Assembly: GCA_934432885.1 (NCBI GenBank)
Contig: CAKRYY010000034.1
Coordinates: forward strand, 1-30,499
From: an uncultured Lachnospiraceae bacterium
GTDB taxonomy: Bacteria; Bacillota; Clostridia; Lachnospirales; Lachnospiraceae
DNA: 30,499 bases
Direction of reading: 5' to 3'
Below the pieces are notes generated by a model that did not search any database, was not told the origin of the DNA, and was given only the letters and a program-made list of their open reading frames with translations. Numbering within the stretch: position 1 is the stretch's first letter; the number at the start of each line of letters is the position of its first letter. The translations under genes and the position numbers were made by a program. Of this stretch, positions 16,836-24,136 are shown piece after piece.

Positions 16836-18737
16836 ATGCGAGAACTTGCTTTATCAGATGAAATACTGCTGGAGGTGGAAAAGCCTGCCAGATATATTGG
16901 AAATGAAATCAACAGCGTAATCAAGGAGAAAAAGGATGGCTTGATTCGTTTTGCCATGTGTTTTCCTGACGTTTATGAAATCGGCATGTCGCATCTGGGA
17001 ATTCAGATTTTATACGATATGTTAAACCGGTTTGATGATGTATGGTGCGAAAGGGTCTATTCTCCCTGGGTGGATTTGGATGCTATTATGCGGAGGGAAA
17101 ACATCCCACTGTTTGCATTGGAATCGCAGGAGCCAATTAAGGATTTTGATTTTCTCGGCATTACCATTCAATATGAGATGTGCTATACCAATATTTTACA
17201 GGTCTTAGACCTTGCCGGAATTCCATTGCTTGCAAAGCAGCGGGGCGAGGATGTGCCGATTGTCATCGGCGGCGGTCCCTGTGCTTATAATCCAGAGCCG
17301 ATTGCTGATTTTTTTGACCTGTTTTATATTGGCGAAGGTGAAACGCAGTATAGAAATCTTTTGGATTTATATCAGGAAAATAAAAAGAATGGAAAAAGCA
17401 GACGGGACTTTTTGCTGGAGGCTGCAAAGCTTCCGGGAATGTACGTTCCGGCTTTTTATGAGCCTTCCTATCATGAGGATGGTACGATTGCAGCATTTAC
17501 TCCTCTTGTAGAGGGGATTCCCTCAAAGATTGAAAAAGAACTGGTTATGGATGTTACAAACACCTATTATCCTGAAAAACCAGTTGTACCCTATATCAAA
17601 GTGACACAGGACCGCGTTGTACTTGAAATTCAGCGCGGCTGTATCAGAGGCTGCCGGTTTTGTCAGGCAGGGCAGCTTTACAGGCCTGTCCGGGAGCGGG
17701 ATGTCTCACGGCTGAAGGAATATGCCGTTACACTTCTGAAAAATACAGGACATGAGGAAATTTCCCTCAGTTCTTTAAGCTCCAGCGATTATTCCGCTCT
17801 GGAGGAACTGGTAAATTTCCTGATTGAGGAATGTAATAAGCGGAAAATCAATATTTCCCTTCCATCCCTTAGAATCGATGCGTTTTCGCTGGATGTTATG
17901 AGTAAGGTGCAGGATGTGAAAAAGAGCAGCCTGACCTTTGCACCAGAAGCGGGAAGCCAGAGACTGAGGAATGTCATCAATAAGGGATTGACTGAAGAAG
18001 TCATTCTGAAGGGTGCGACGCAGGCGTTTGAAGGCGGATGGAGCAGGGTCAAGCTGTATTTTATGCTGGGACTTCCAACCGAGACCGAAGACGATATCCG
18101 GGAAATTGCCGTACTTTCCAATAAAATTGCGGCAGCATACTATGAGACAGTTCCAAAGGAAAAGAGAAATGGCAAATGCCAGATTGTTGCCAGCACGTCC
18201 TTCTTTATTCCAAAGCCCTTTACCCCATTTCAGTGGGCGAGACAGTGCACCAAGGAGCAGTTTCTGGAAAAGGCTTATCAGACCAGAACGGCGATTACCG
18301 AACAGCTTAATCAGAAGAGTATCAAATATAACTGGCATGAGGCAGATGCAAGCGTTATGGAAGGAATTTTTGCCAGAGGAGACAGGCGGGTTGGACAGGT
18401 TATTTTACTTGCTTATCAGAAGGGCTGCTTTTATGACGCATGGAGCGAATACTTTAAAAATGACGTATGGCTTTCCTGCTTTGCAGAATGTGGCCTGGAC
18501 ATTTCCTTTTATACAACAAGAGAACGTGCGGAGGACGAAATTTTTCCATGGGACTTTATAGACTGTGGCGTGACAAAGAGCTTCCTTTTGCGCGAATGGA
18601 AAAAAGCGCTTGCCGAGACGGTTTCTCCAAACTGTCGTATGCAGTGTCAGGGCTGTGGTGCGGCGAGATATGGCGGAGGCGTTTGTCTGGAAAAAAGAGA
18701 TATGCCTAATGCCACTGAGAAAGGAGCGCATGTATGA
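16836..18737 (+). CDS. TIGR03960-family radical SAM protein with N-terminal B12-binding-like domain
   Basis: Radical SAM enzyme of unknown reaction, 633 residues. The N-terminal half resembles the cobalamin-binding-like domain seen in many radical SAM proteins (FPDVYEIGMSHLGIQILY, VIGGGPCAYNPEPIADFFD). The cluster motif QRGCIRGCRFCQAG holds Cys269, Cys273 and Cys276 for the 4Fe-4S cluster. FAPEAGSQRLRNVINKGL and KLYFMLGLPTETEDDI are barrel motifs typical of the family. A second Cys group sits at the C-terminus (NCRMQCQGCGAARYGGGVC, about residues 605-623) and may bind another cluster or zinc. AAAAGGA lies at 16823-16829. Its stop overlaps the TIGR03936 gene by 4 bp. The two are a conserved pair in Clostridia and are sometimes fused, next to RNase E/G. 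Confidence 0.9.
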   Translation: MRELALSDEILLEVEKPARYIGNEINSVIKEKKDGLIRFAMCFPDVYEIGMSHLGIQILYDMLNRFDDVWCERVYSPWVDLDAIMRRENIPLFALESQEPIKDFDFLGITIQYEMCYTNILQVLDLAGIPLLAKQRGEDVPIVIGGGPCAYNPEPIADFFDLFYIGEGETQYRNLLDLYQENKKNGKSRRDFLLEAAKLPGMYVPAFYEPSYHEDGTIAAFTPLVEGIPSKIEKELVMDVTNTYYPEKPVVPYIKVTQDRVVLEIQRGCIRGCRFCQAGQLYRPVRERDVSRLKEYAVTLLKNTGHEEISLSSLSSSDYSALEELVNFLIEECNKRKINISLPSLRIDAFSLDVMSKVQDVKKSSLTFAPEAGSQRLRNVINKGLTEEVILKGATQAFEGGWSRVKLYFMLGLPTETEDDIREIAVLSNKIAAAYYETVPKEKRNGKCQIVASTSFFIPKPFTPFQWARQCTKEQFLEKAYQTRTAITEQLNQKSIKYNWHEADASVMEGIFARGDRRVGQVILLAYQKGCFYDAWSEYFKNDVWLSCFAECGLDISFYTTRERAEDEIFPWDFIDCGVTKSFLLREWKKALAETVSPNCRMQCQGCGAARYGGGVCLEKRDMPNATEKGAHV

Positions 18738-19435
18738 AGGTAAGAATTCAATTTTCCAAGCATGGCGTTATGAAATTTATCGGACATCTGGATATTATGC
18801 GCTATTTTCAAAAAGCAATCCGGCGGGCACAGATCGATATTGCCTATTCGGGCGGCTACAGCCCACATCAGATTATGTCCTTTGCAGCACCGCTTGGAGT
18901 AGGACTTGAGAGTGATGGCGAATATATGGATATAGAAGTAAACTCTCATGAAGGCGCCCAGAAAATGTTAGATGACTTAAATGCGGTTATGGCAGACGGT
19001 ATGCATATCCTGTCTGTAAGAGCACTGCCTGATGGCGCTAAAAACGCAATGGCAAGTGTTGCAGCCGCAGGATATATGATACGGTTTCGTCCGGGATATG
19101 AACCGGATTTTTCGTATCAGGATGCACTTATGTCTTTCCTGGAAAAAGAAGAAATTCCTTTTCAGAAGACTACCAAAAAAGGAACGCTGATTATCGACCT
19201 AAAGCCCGCAATTTATGAGCTGAAGAGTTTACAGGACGGAATCTATATGCTCGTAGATGCCAGCAGTGCGGGAAATATCAAGCCGGGTATGGTTATGGAA
19301 GCGTTTTATCAGGAAAATGGCTGTGAGCTTAAAAAGCATGCGCTTGCCATTACACGTACTGATACTTATATGGATGCAGGGGAAAATGGTGAGAGACGCT
19401 TGCTTCCGCTTCGAGATGCGGGATGTGATTTTTAG
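18734..19435 (+). CDS. TIGR03936/DUF2344 protein, partner of the radical SAM protein
   Basis: A 233-residue protein of a family named only by its constant position beside TIGR03960 radical SAM proteins. The N-terminal signature is RIQFSKHGVMKFIGHLDIMRYFQKA followed, after a short interval, by YSGGYSPHQIMSFAAPLGVGLES. No catalytic motif is known to me. Conserved His and Arg/Lys residues in the first 60 residues suggest nucleic-acid or phosphate contact, as inference. The start overlaps the upstream gene by 4 bp, which fits a stoichiometric complex. RNase E/G begins 38 bp downstream, and a ribosomal or RNA-maturation role is often suspected from this neighbourhood. Confidence 0.88.
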   Translation: MKVRIQFSKHGVMKFIGHLDIMRYFQKAIRRAQIDIAYSGGYSPHQIMSFAAPLGVGLESDGEYMDIEVNSHEGAQKMLDDLNAVMADGMHILSVRALPDGAKNAMASVAAAGYMIRFRPGYEPDFSYQDALMSFLEKEEIPFQKTTKKGTLIIDLKPAIYELKSLQDGIYMLVDASSAGNIKPGMVMEAFYQENGCELKKHALAITRTDTYMDAGENGERRLLPLRDAGCDF

Positions 19436-19473
19436 CAGCTTTCCATCTGCAATGGCAAAAGGAGCTTTGTACT

Positions 19474-20748
19474 ATGGATAATACGAAAATGGAAACGGAT
19501 GGTCGTATTTTACTGCTGCGAAGAGAGGGGAAAATTTTGACCCTGCTTTTTGGAAATGGCAGGCTTTTGCGTGCAGGCGCGTATGATCCGGCGATGGATG
19601 TGCTTGGCAATATCTATGTCGGAAAGGTGAAAAATGTAGTACCTGGTATTCAGGCTGCCTTTGTAGAGTTCCTTCCGGGCATGCTTTGCTTCCTGCCGCT
19701 AAAGGAGAGCGCTGCGCCGATTCTGACAAACCGAAGCTATGATGGACGGATTATTGCAGGGGATGAAATTGTCCTGCAGATTACCTCGGAAAGCCAGAAA
19801 AATAAGGAAGCAGGTGCCAGTACAAATCTGTCCTTCCCTGGGAAATATGTTGTGCTGACATTTGGCAGGAAGCGGATCGGTTATTCGCCGAAGCTTTCTC
19901 ATGAGCAGAAAAACAGGCTGCGCAGGTATGTTGCTGATAGCCAGGTATTTACTGAAATCACTGGCGACTATGGTGTGATTTTCAGAACCAATGCGGAAAA
20001 TCTGACAGATTTTTCCATTCTGGAAAAGGAGCTTGCTGCTTTACGCAGTCAGGCAGATGGTCTTCGGACTTTTTCTATTCACAGAACATGCTTTAGCTTG
20101 CTGCGGCAGTCTCCACCAGCATATTTAAAAAACCTGCAGGATACTTATGAGACAGCTTACGAAAAAATTCTGACAGATGATGCCGTTATCTATGAAGAGG
20201 TAAAGGCTTATATGGAAGAGCATCAGCCAGAGGATATAAAAAAGCTTTGCTTTTATGAGGATTCCATGCTTTCGCTTGATAAGCTGTATAGCGTGGAGGC
20301 GAGGCTGCAGGAAGCGCTTGATAGGAAGGTATGGCTGAAATCAGGCGCCTACCTTGTCATTGAGCCGACAGAGGCTCTAATCAGCATTGATGTAAATTCT
20401 GGAAAATTTACTGGTAAAAAGAGAAGCTCGGAAACGTATTTCAGAATCAATCTGGAAGCTGCACAGGAAATTGCACACCAGCTGGTTCTGCGGAATCTTT
20501 CCGGCATGATTCTCATAGATTTTATCAATATGGAATCTGACGAGCAGAAAAAGGAACTGCTCTTGGCTTTGCGCAAGGCGCTCCTAAAGGATCCGCAAAA
20601 GGCGGCTGTCGTGGATATGACGGCGCTTGGTCTGGTGGAGGTTACCCGCAAAAAAGAAAAAAAGTCCCTTTGGGAACAGTTAAGGAGTCCTTATGAAGCT
20701 TATCAAGCTGGAAAAGGTCAGGAATGGAAAATATCTGAAAAATTATGA
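19474..20748 (+). CDS. rng: RNase E/G family endoribonuclease, C-terminally short
   Basis: Endoribonuclease that acts on single-stranded AU-rich RNA in rRNA maturation and mRNA decay. The 424-residue protein has an S1 RNA-binding domain near residues 35-130 (GNIYVGKVKNVVPGIQAAFVEF). The DNase I-like catalytic core carries Asp306 in ISIDVNSGKFTG and Asp349 in ILIDFINM, 43 residues apart as in E. coli RNase E. The core ends at ALGLVEVTRKK. The CPxC zinc link and the small domain that normally follow are absent, and no Cys is seen in the tail. Instead the last 56 bp overlap the start of the Nudix gene. AAAGGAG at 19457-19463 precedes the ATG at a slightly long spacing. Confidence 0.88.
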   Translation: MDNTKMETDGRILLLRREGKILTLLFGNGRLLRAGAYDPAMDVLGNIYVGKVKNVVPGIQAAFVEFLPGMLCFLPLKESAAPILTNRSYDGRIIAGDEIVLQITSESQKNKEAGASTNLSFPGKYVVLTFGRKRIGYSPKLSHEQKNRLRRYVADSQVFTEITGDYGVIFRTNAENLTDFSILEKELAALRSQADGLRTFSIHRTCFSLLRQSPPAYLKNLQDTYETAYEKILTDDAVIYEEVKAYMEEHQPEDIKKLCFYEDSMLSLDKLYSVEARLQEALDRKVWLKSGAYLVIEPTEALISIDVNSGKFTGKKRSSETYFRINLEAAQEIAHQLVLRNLSGMILIDFINMESDEQKKELLLALRKALLKDPQKAAVVDMTALGLVEVTRKKEKKSLWEQLRSPYEAYQAGKGQEWKISEKL

Positions 20749-21268
20749 ACTGACCTATCAAAACAAAGCCGGAAAAGAAAAAAAATATGAGATTGTCAGC
20801 CGGAAAGAGCTGGAAAATGCAGAGGATCTTGGCAGGCAGATAAGCGGCGTATCCATTATTGCATTCCGACAGGATAAACTGTTATTGCTAAAAGAATTCC
20901 GCATGAGCGTTAATCGGGAAATCTATAATCTGTGCGCAGGAATGTTGGAGGATGGAGAGACAATCGAAGACTGTGTTCGGAGAGAGCTTTATGAGGAGAC
21001 CGGTCTTTTGGTAAAAAGGATTCGGAAAATTCTTCCGCCGTCTTATTCCGCAGTCGGCATTTCAGATATTAAAACCTACATTGCCATCATAGACGCAGAT
21101 GGCGAATTTTCAGACCATACCTCTGAAAATGAAATGATACATGCGGCGTTTTACAGCAGGGAAGAGGTTTTGCAGCTTCTAAAAACAGAGAGCTTCAGCG
21201 CACGGTCACAGATTGCGGCATATTTTTTCGCAGCAGGAGGTATGGGAGCAGAAGAATGTTCAAAATAG
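20693..21268 (+). CDS. Nudix hydrolase, ADP-ribose pyrophosphatase-like
   Basis: Predicted hydrolase of nucleoside diphosphates linked to another group, most likely ADP-ribose to AMP and ribose 5-phosphate. The 191-residue protein has a perfect Nudix box starting at Gly83: GMLEDGETIEDCVRRELYEE then TGL, fitting Gx5Ex7REUxEExGU. The upstream LLLKEFRMSVNREIYNLCAG resembles the QFR..R.....EFPAG pattern of ADP-ribose pyrophosphatases. AAGGAG at 20682-20687 gives a good start, even though it lies inside the last part of rng (56-bp overlap). The stop overlaps the broken MerR gene by 13 bp. ADP-ribose specificity is inferred from the family pattern only. Confidence 0.85.
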   Translation: MKLIKLEKVRNGKYLKNYELTYQNKAGKEKKYEIVSRKELENAEDLGRQISGVSIIAFRQDKLLLLKEFRMSVNREIYNLCAGMLEDGETIEDCVRRELYEETGLLVKRIRKILPPSYSAVGISDIKTYIAIIDADGEFSDHTSENEMIHAAFYSREEVLQLLKTESFSARSQIAAYFFAAGGMGAEECSK

Positions 21269-21856
21269 GTGAGTTTTCAAGGCTGACGCAGGTATCTATC
21301 CGTATGCTGCGCTACTATGATGAGGCAGGACTCTTAAAGCCTGCAGAGGTTGATAAATGGACGGGGCATCGGCTGTATTCAGCAGAGCAGATACCTTACC
21401 TGAATAAGATTCTGTATCTGCGGGACAGCGGACTGAATGTTTCTGAAATTACACTTGCACTCACAATGGACGAGCAGTCGCTTCTTATGCAGCTTGATAA
21501 AAAGCGTGTTGATATTGAGCGTACCATATAACACATTTTCTATTTATCACGATACCTATTTTAGGGAGGAAAATGTTGATATTGAGCTGTGTGCTCCTGT
21601 AAAGAAAATGGGAAAAGCAGTTGAGCCATTTTGCTTCCGCATGACTGAATCGATTCCATATATGGCATGTACCATGGTTAATGGTGATTTTTCAAATATC
21701 AAGGGCGGTTATCTGGCTTTTGCCAACTGGCTGTCAGAAAACAGTGAATATCAAATGTCCAATCCTACGCGCCAGATTGTGCATAGAGGACCTTGGAATG
21801 AAGAGAACCCAGATAACTATCTGGTTGAAATCCAAATCCCTTTGGAATACAAATAA
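21256..21856 (+). pseudogene. Broken MerR-family regulator with GyrI-like ligand domain
   Basis: The first 91 codons (21256-21531) are an intact MerR DNA-binding domain: FKIGEFSRLTQVSIRMLRYY, DEAGLLKPAEVD, TGHRLYSAEQ. The frame ends at a stop just after RVDIERTI. In the next frame, from about 21528 to 21856, the sequence reads NTFSIYHDTYF, VDIELCAPVKK, PYMACTMVNGDF and IVHRGPWNEENPDNYLVEIQ, which is the C-terminal half of a GyrI/BmrR-type effector domain. Intact relatives carry about 70-90 more residues between these parts, so an internal deletion with frameshift is the simplest reading. The N-terminal piece could still be made as a short DNA-binding protein, but it lacks most of the dimerisation helix. 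Confidence 0.82.
21507..21587 (+). repeat. 14-bp direct repeat within the broken MerR gene
   Basis: TGTTGATATTGAGC occurs at 21507-21520 and again at 21574-21587, a spacing of 67 bp. Both copies are read as VDIE, but in different frames, and they flank the apparent deletion junction near 21528. Confidence 0.85.
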
Positions 21857-21881
21857 GTGCTTGGCTTTTTAAAATTCCTCC

Positions 21882-21912
21882 TTGTATCTCACATGATGTG
21901 AGGTCCTATACT
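21882..21912 (+). promoter_or_regulatory. MerR-type promoter/operator upstream of the TrmO-like gene
   Basis: A -35 element TTGTAT (21882-21887) and a -10 TATACT (21907-21912) are separated by 19 bp, the over-long spacer typical of MerR-activated promoters. A perfect 15-bp palindrome with a one-base centre, CTCACATGATGTGAG (21888-21902), fills the spacer. GTCC completes it. Transcription should start near 21919, giving a leader of about 23 nt with AAGGAGG at 21930-21936. The adjacent MerR gene is the natural regulator but is broken. Confidence 0.75.
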
Positions 21913-21941
21913 GGACCTATCAACAAATCAAGGAGGCATAT

Positions 21942-22415
21942 ATGAATTATCAAGTAAAAACCATAGGAACAGTAAAAAATGATGAAGCTGGAACATTTAT
22001 CCAGTTAGAGCCGGAGTATATTCCGGGGCTTTTGGCATTGGAGGGATTCAGCCACATCAATGTAATCTGGTGGTTCAGCGGCTGTGACAATGACGCAGCC
22101 AGAAACGAATTGCAGTTTGAACAGCCTTATAAGGGAGCACCGGAGGTTATGGGCGTATTTGCTACAAGAGCGCCTGCACGTCCGAATCCCATTGCGTTGA
22201 CAGCATCTGAGATAATCGGGCTTGACTATGCTAACGGAATTATCCGCATTGCATTTATTGATGCGGAGGATAATACGCCTGTGCTCGATATCAAGCCCTA
22301 TACACCGAGCCTCGATCGAGTGGAAACACCCGATGTGCCCGCATGGTGCAGTAAATGGCCGAAAAGCACCGAAGCATCCGGCAGCTTCGATTGGGAGCAG
22401 GTATTTAATTTTTAA
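21942..22415 (+). CDS. trmO: TrmO/TsaA-like SAM-dependent tRNA methyltransferase domain protein
   Basis: TrmO methylates the threonylcarbamoyl-adenosine at position 37 of tRNA-Thr (t6A to m6t6A) with SAM. This 157-residue protein matches the TsaA-like beta-barrel domain: IGTVKND at the start, FSHINVIWWFSGCD, the signature GVFATRAPARPNPIALTAS, and DNTPVLDIKPYTPSLD. The second half of E. coli TrmO, a separate C-terminal domain, is missing, as in many single-domain bacterial members, so substrate identity is less certain. AAGGAGG lies 5 bp before the ATG. The gene is a single transcription unit between a MerR-type promoter and a strong terminator. Confidence 0.82.
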   Translation: MNYQVKTIGTVKNDEAGTFIQLEPEYIPGLLALEGFSHINVIWWFSGCDNDAARNELQFEQPYKGAPEVMGVFATRAPARPNPIALTASEIIGLDYANGIIRIAFIDAEDNTPVLDIKPYTPSLDRVETPDVPAWCSKWPKSTEASGSFDWEQVFNF

Positions 22416-22430
22416 GAAGGATTATTTTTA

Positions 22431-22470
22431 AGCTGACGGCTCTGTTTTTACACAGAGCTGTCAGCTTTTT
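22431..22470 (+). terminator. Rho-independent terminator after the TrmO-like gene
   Basis: A 15-bp stem pairs AGCTGACGGCTCTGT (22431-22445) with ACAGAGCTGTCAGCT (22452-22466), with one G-T wobble and a 6-nt loop, and is followed by a T run. Confidence 0.93.
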
Positions 22471-22498
22471 ATGTAATAGAAAACTCTTTTACTCAATA

Positions 22499-22514
22499 TA
22501 TCAACCGTTTAACA
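22499..22514 (-). promoter_or_regulatory. Distal LacI-type operator of the sucrose cassette
   Basis: Read on the - strand this is TGTTAAACGGTTGATA, identical at 14 of 16 positions to the site at 22631-22646. It is a CG-centred near-palindrome of the LacI-family type. It lies 132 bp centre to centre upstream of the promoter-overlapping copy, so both sites could be bound by the LacI protein encoded downstream. The interval 22515-22630 is very AT-rich and holds no gene that I can support. Confidence 0.6.
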
Positions 22515-22630
22515 TGTTTGAGAATCAAAAAAATATGTATTTCAACTTTAAAATGACATTTTTGTTATGCTATTTATATAAAAAATGGTTTGAAATTTCT
22601 TATATTTTATACAAAGTTATAATTTATATA

Positions 22631-22646
22631 TGTTAACCGGTTGACA
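22631..22646 (+). promoter_or_regulatory. Proximal LacI-type operator overlapping the -35 element
   Basis: TGTTAACCGGTTGACA is a 16-bp palindrome with one mismatched pair and a CCGG centre. Its last six bases are the -35 hexamer, so a bound repressor would block RNA polymerase. A CcpA-type cre reading is possible but fits less well than the LacI-type pattern shared with 22499-22514. Confidence 0.7.
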
Positions 22647-22670
22647 TACAGAAAAGAAAAATGCTATAGT
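22641..22670 (+). promoter_or_regulatory. Sigma-A promoter of the sucrose ABC/phosphorylase operon
   Basis: TTGACA (22641-22646), 18-bp spacer, TATAGT (22665-22670) with an extended -10 TGC at 22662-22664. The start of transcription should be near 22677. The leader of about 68 nt ends with GGGAGGAAA at 22732-22740 before the ATG at 22745. Confidence 0.8.
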
Positions 22671-22744
22671 ACAGATGCAACGTTTGCAGAGTTTATAACT
22701 GGGGTTAAAAATGGGAACATCATAACATATTGGGAGGAAAAAGA

Positions 22745-24103
22745 ATGAAATTAAAGAAAATGGCTGCATTATGTATGGTTTCAGCATTGACGGTCGGACT
22801 TTTGGCGGGCTGCTCATCCAATAATGTCGCTGCCGATACAACAGGTGCAGCGACAGAAGAAGCAAGCACGGAGGAAAGCAGTCAGGAAGCGGTATCTGAG
22901 CTTGCGGGGACAAAGATTACCTTTCTTAACAGCAAGGGTGAAATTCAGGAAACAATGGAAAAAACAGCGGAAGCCTTTACGCAGGAAACCGGAATTGAAC
23001 TTGAGATTCTTGCATGTGGAACAGGCGAGTCCCCCTATACAAAAGTTACCAGCTCCTATAATTCAGGCTCTGCACCTACAATGGCTATGTTAGATCCTAC
23101 CGACGTCGCATCACTTGCAGAGGAATATGCACTTGACTTATCAGATGAAAAATGGGTATCCGAATGTGATGCGCATGCCCTTAAAAAGGATGGAAAGGTA
23201 TATGGATTTCCATTTTGTATTGAAGGAAGAGGCTTGATTTACAACAAAGCAGCGATTGAAAATACACTTGGCAAAGAATTTGATCCGGCCTCTGTCAATT
23301 CATACGACGCTCTGAAAGAGCTTTTGGAAGCTCTGCGTGCTGGAGGAATGGAAAATCCGGTTGTTATTTCAAAAGAAGACTGGTCTCTTGGAAATCATCA
23401 GCTTGGCTTTATCTATGATACCTATGACGGAACGACAGAGGGCAGCGCAAAGCTGATCGCTTCTTTAAAGGACGGTAGCCTGAAAACAGCAGATTATGAA
23501 CGTTTCCAGCAGTTTATGGATACATTTGATTTACTGATGGAGTACAACATAAATGGGAAAGACCCGTTGGGTGCGCTGTATGATCAGGACCCCATTTTCC
23601 TTGCAGATGGAGATGCAGCTCTTTGGGCAAACGGCTGCTGGGCATGGCCGAATCTGGCAGAAGCTGGCGCATTGGCAGAGGATGCTTATGGATTTTTGCC
23701 GATGGTGCTTGGAAACGATACCTCTGATTTTGCAAACAATGGAATTCAGGCAGGTGCAACCAAGCATGTAATGATTGACAGTGTGCAGGCAGATGAAAAG
23801 CAGATTGCTGCTGCAAAGGAATTTTTAAACTGGCTTGTTTATTCAGAAAATGGACAGAAATTGCTGGTAGAAGAGATTGCGGTAATTCCTGCATGTGCGA
23901 ACAATCCGAATCTGCCGCTGGATCCGCTTGGAAAGGATATTCAGGACAGAATGAAAAATCAGGCGGCTTATTCATCTGTGTTTATTGCACCGGCAGATCA
24001 TTGGAGCGTATTAGGTGCATCCATGCAGAAATATCTTGCAGGGGAAACAGATAGAGCAGGTCTTGCAGGCGAAATTGACGCTTACTGGGCAGCACAGAAA
24101 TAG
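22745..24103 (+). CDS. ABC transporter sugar-binding lipoprotein
   Basis: Extracytoplasmic solute-binding protein of the carbohydrate (family 1, MalE/MsmE-like) type, 452 residues, anchored by lipid on the outer face of the membrane. The lipobox LLAGC gives Cys23 as the modified residue, after a basic start (MKLKKMAALCMV). A Thr/Glu/Ser-rich linker follows (about 25-55). The folded part contains ITFLNSKGEIQETMEKTAEAF and FDPASVNSYDALKELLEALR, and LWANGCWAWPNLAEAGAL is typical of this group. The ATG at 22745 has an excellent ribosome site; a TTG at 22730 lies in frame before it. Sucrose as ligand is inferred from the sucrose phosphorylase in the same operon. Confidence 0.92.
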   Translation: MKLKKMAALCMVSALTVGLLAGCSSNNVAADTTGAATEEASTEESSQEAVSELAGTKITFLNSKGEIQETMEKTAEAFTQETGIELEILACGTGESPYTKVTSSYNSGSAPTMAMLDPTDVASLAEEYALDLSDEKWVSECDAHALKKDGKVYGFPFCIEGRGLIYNKAAIENTLGKEFDPASVNSYDALKELLEALRAGGMENPVVISKEDWSLGNHQLGFIYDTYDGTTEGSAKLIASLKDGSLKTADYERFQQFMDTFDLLMEYNINGKDPLGALYDQDPIFLADGDAALWANGCWAWPNLAEAGALAEDAYGFLPMVLGNDTSDFANNGIQAGATKHVMIDSVQADEKQIAAAKEFLNWLVYSENGQKLLVEEIAVIPACANNPNLPLDPLGKDIQDRMKNQAAYSSVFIAPADHWSVLGASMQKYLAGETDRAGLAGEIDAYWAAQK

Positions 24104-24136
24104 AGAAGCAAAACCGGAAAGGACTGGATTGGAAAC

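Noticed and set aside
22515..22630. A possible small gene or extra promoters in the AT-rich gap before the sucrose cassette
   Set aside because: No open frame with a ribosome site was found. TATA-like words are abundant by composition, and none has a properly spaced -35 partner.
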